DNA of 5,344 nucleotides from an uncultured Bacteroidales bacterium (lineage in GTDB: Bacteria > Bacteroidota > Bacteroidia > Bacteroidales > Muribaculaceae): positions 1-5,344 of the forward strand of contig USIN01000137.1 in NCBI GenBank assembly GCA_900554715.1, in the 5' to 3' direction. This document shows, one piece after another, positions 5,236-5,344 of this stretch (position 1 is the stretch's first letter; every line of letters begins with the position of its first letter). The position numbers were made by a program, and so were the translations under genes. The notes under the pieces are model-generated. The model was not told the origin of the DNA, ran no database searches, and was given only the letters and a program-made list of their open reading frames with translations.

Positions 5236-5344
5236 CTATAAATCAAGAGTCATCTGGGGGTCGAGCAGGTGGAAGGTCATGCGGTGGTGTGGCGTCGTGC
5301 CGAGAGACGCGATGGCTTCGCGGTGGGCGCGCGTCGGATAGCCT
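5236..5344 (-). CDS. rnhB: Ribonuclease HII, C-terminal end (partial)
   Basis: Only the last 35 residues and the TAG stop are in the window; the gene continues beyond the right edge. The visible part begins GYPTRAHREAIASLG, then TTPHHRMTF, and ends TLDL. The pattern GYPT-x-x-H, a short helix, then HHR-x-(S/T)F is the signature C-terminus of RNase HII, comparable to HGYPT and HHRRSF in E. coli RnhB. The enzyme cuts the RNA strand of RNA-DNA hybrids and starts removal of single ribonucleotides misincorporated in DNA. It converges on xerD with only seven bases between stop codons and no visible terminator. The catalytic DEDD residues lie mostly outside the window, so activity cannot be judged here. 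Confidence 0.85.
   Translation of the reverse strand, partial: GYPTRAHREAIASLGTTPHHRMTFHLLDPQMTLDL

Noticed and set aside
5222..5244. Terminator between convergent xerD and rnhB
   Set aside because: Only a 4-bp inverted match (GATA/TATC) is present with no GC stem or T-tract.

Overview
The window looks like chromosomal DNA from a member of the Bacteroidales (phylum Bacteroidota). Three things point there: a near-perfect Bacteroidota-type promoter (TTG, 20 bases, TAnnTTTG) in front of nadB, the lack of clear Shine-Dalgarno sequences before the genes, and the neighbouring pair of a DUF4294 protein and a XerD recombinase, which I associate with this order. Codon use is moderately GC-rich, which would fit a gut family such as Muribaculaceae, but that placement is inference.

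Layout. Bases 1-546 carry no convincing gene. They are packed with short tandem repeats, small hairpins of common design, a very stable GC-rich stem-loop and a 20-base perfect palindrome, and are bracketed by two copies of an imperfect repeat of about 27 bases. Bases 547-1944 (minus strand) encode an intact ClpX-like AAA+ ATPase. It lacks the ClpX zinc domain and has unusual Walker B and pore-loop residues, but keeps the IGF tripeptide by which ClpX docks on ClpP. A divergent intergenic region of about 160 bases (1945-2107) holds the nadB promoter, with an inverted repeat lying over its -33 element. Three plus-strand genes follow in tight order: nadB (L-aspartate oxidase, first step of de novo NAD synthesis), a secreted or periplasmic DUF4294 protein, and xerD (site-specific tyrosine recombinase). 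The last two overlap by one base (TGATG). At the right edge the C-terminal end of rnhB (ribonuclease HII) runs in from the opposite strand, converging on xerD.

How the genes fit together. nadB, the DUF4294 gene and xerD probably share one transcript, although no common pathway is evident. XerD and RNase HII are both chromosome-maintenance functions. The ClpX-like ATPase is the one gene that is not ordinary housekeeping: it may be a specialised unfoldase that works with ClpP on its own substrates, or a divergent AAA+ that has partly lost ATPase function. The repeat-rich first half kilobase is the second point of interest, because two of its hairpins differ by paired, compensatory base changes.
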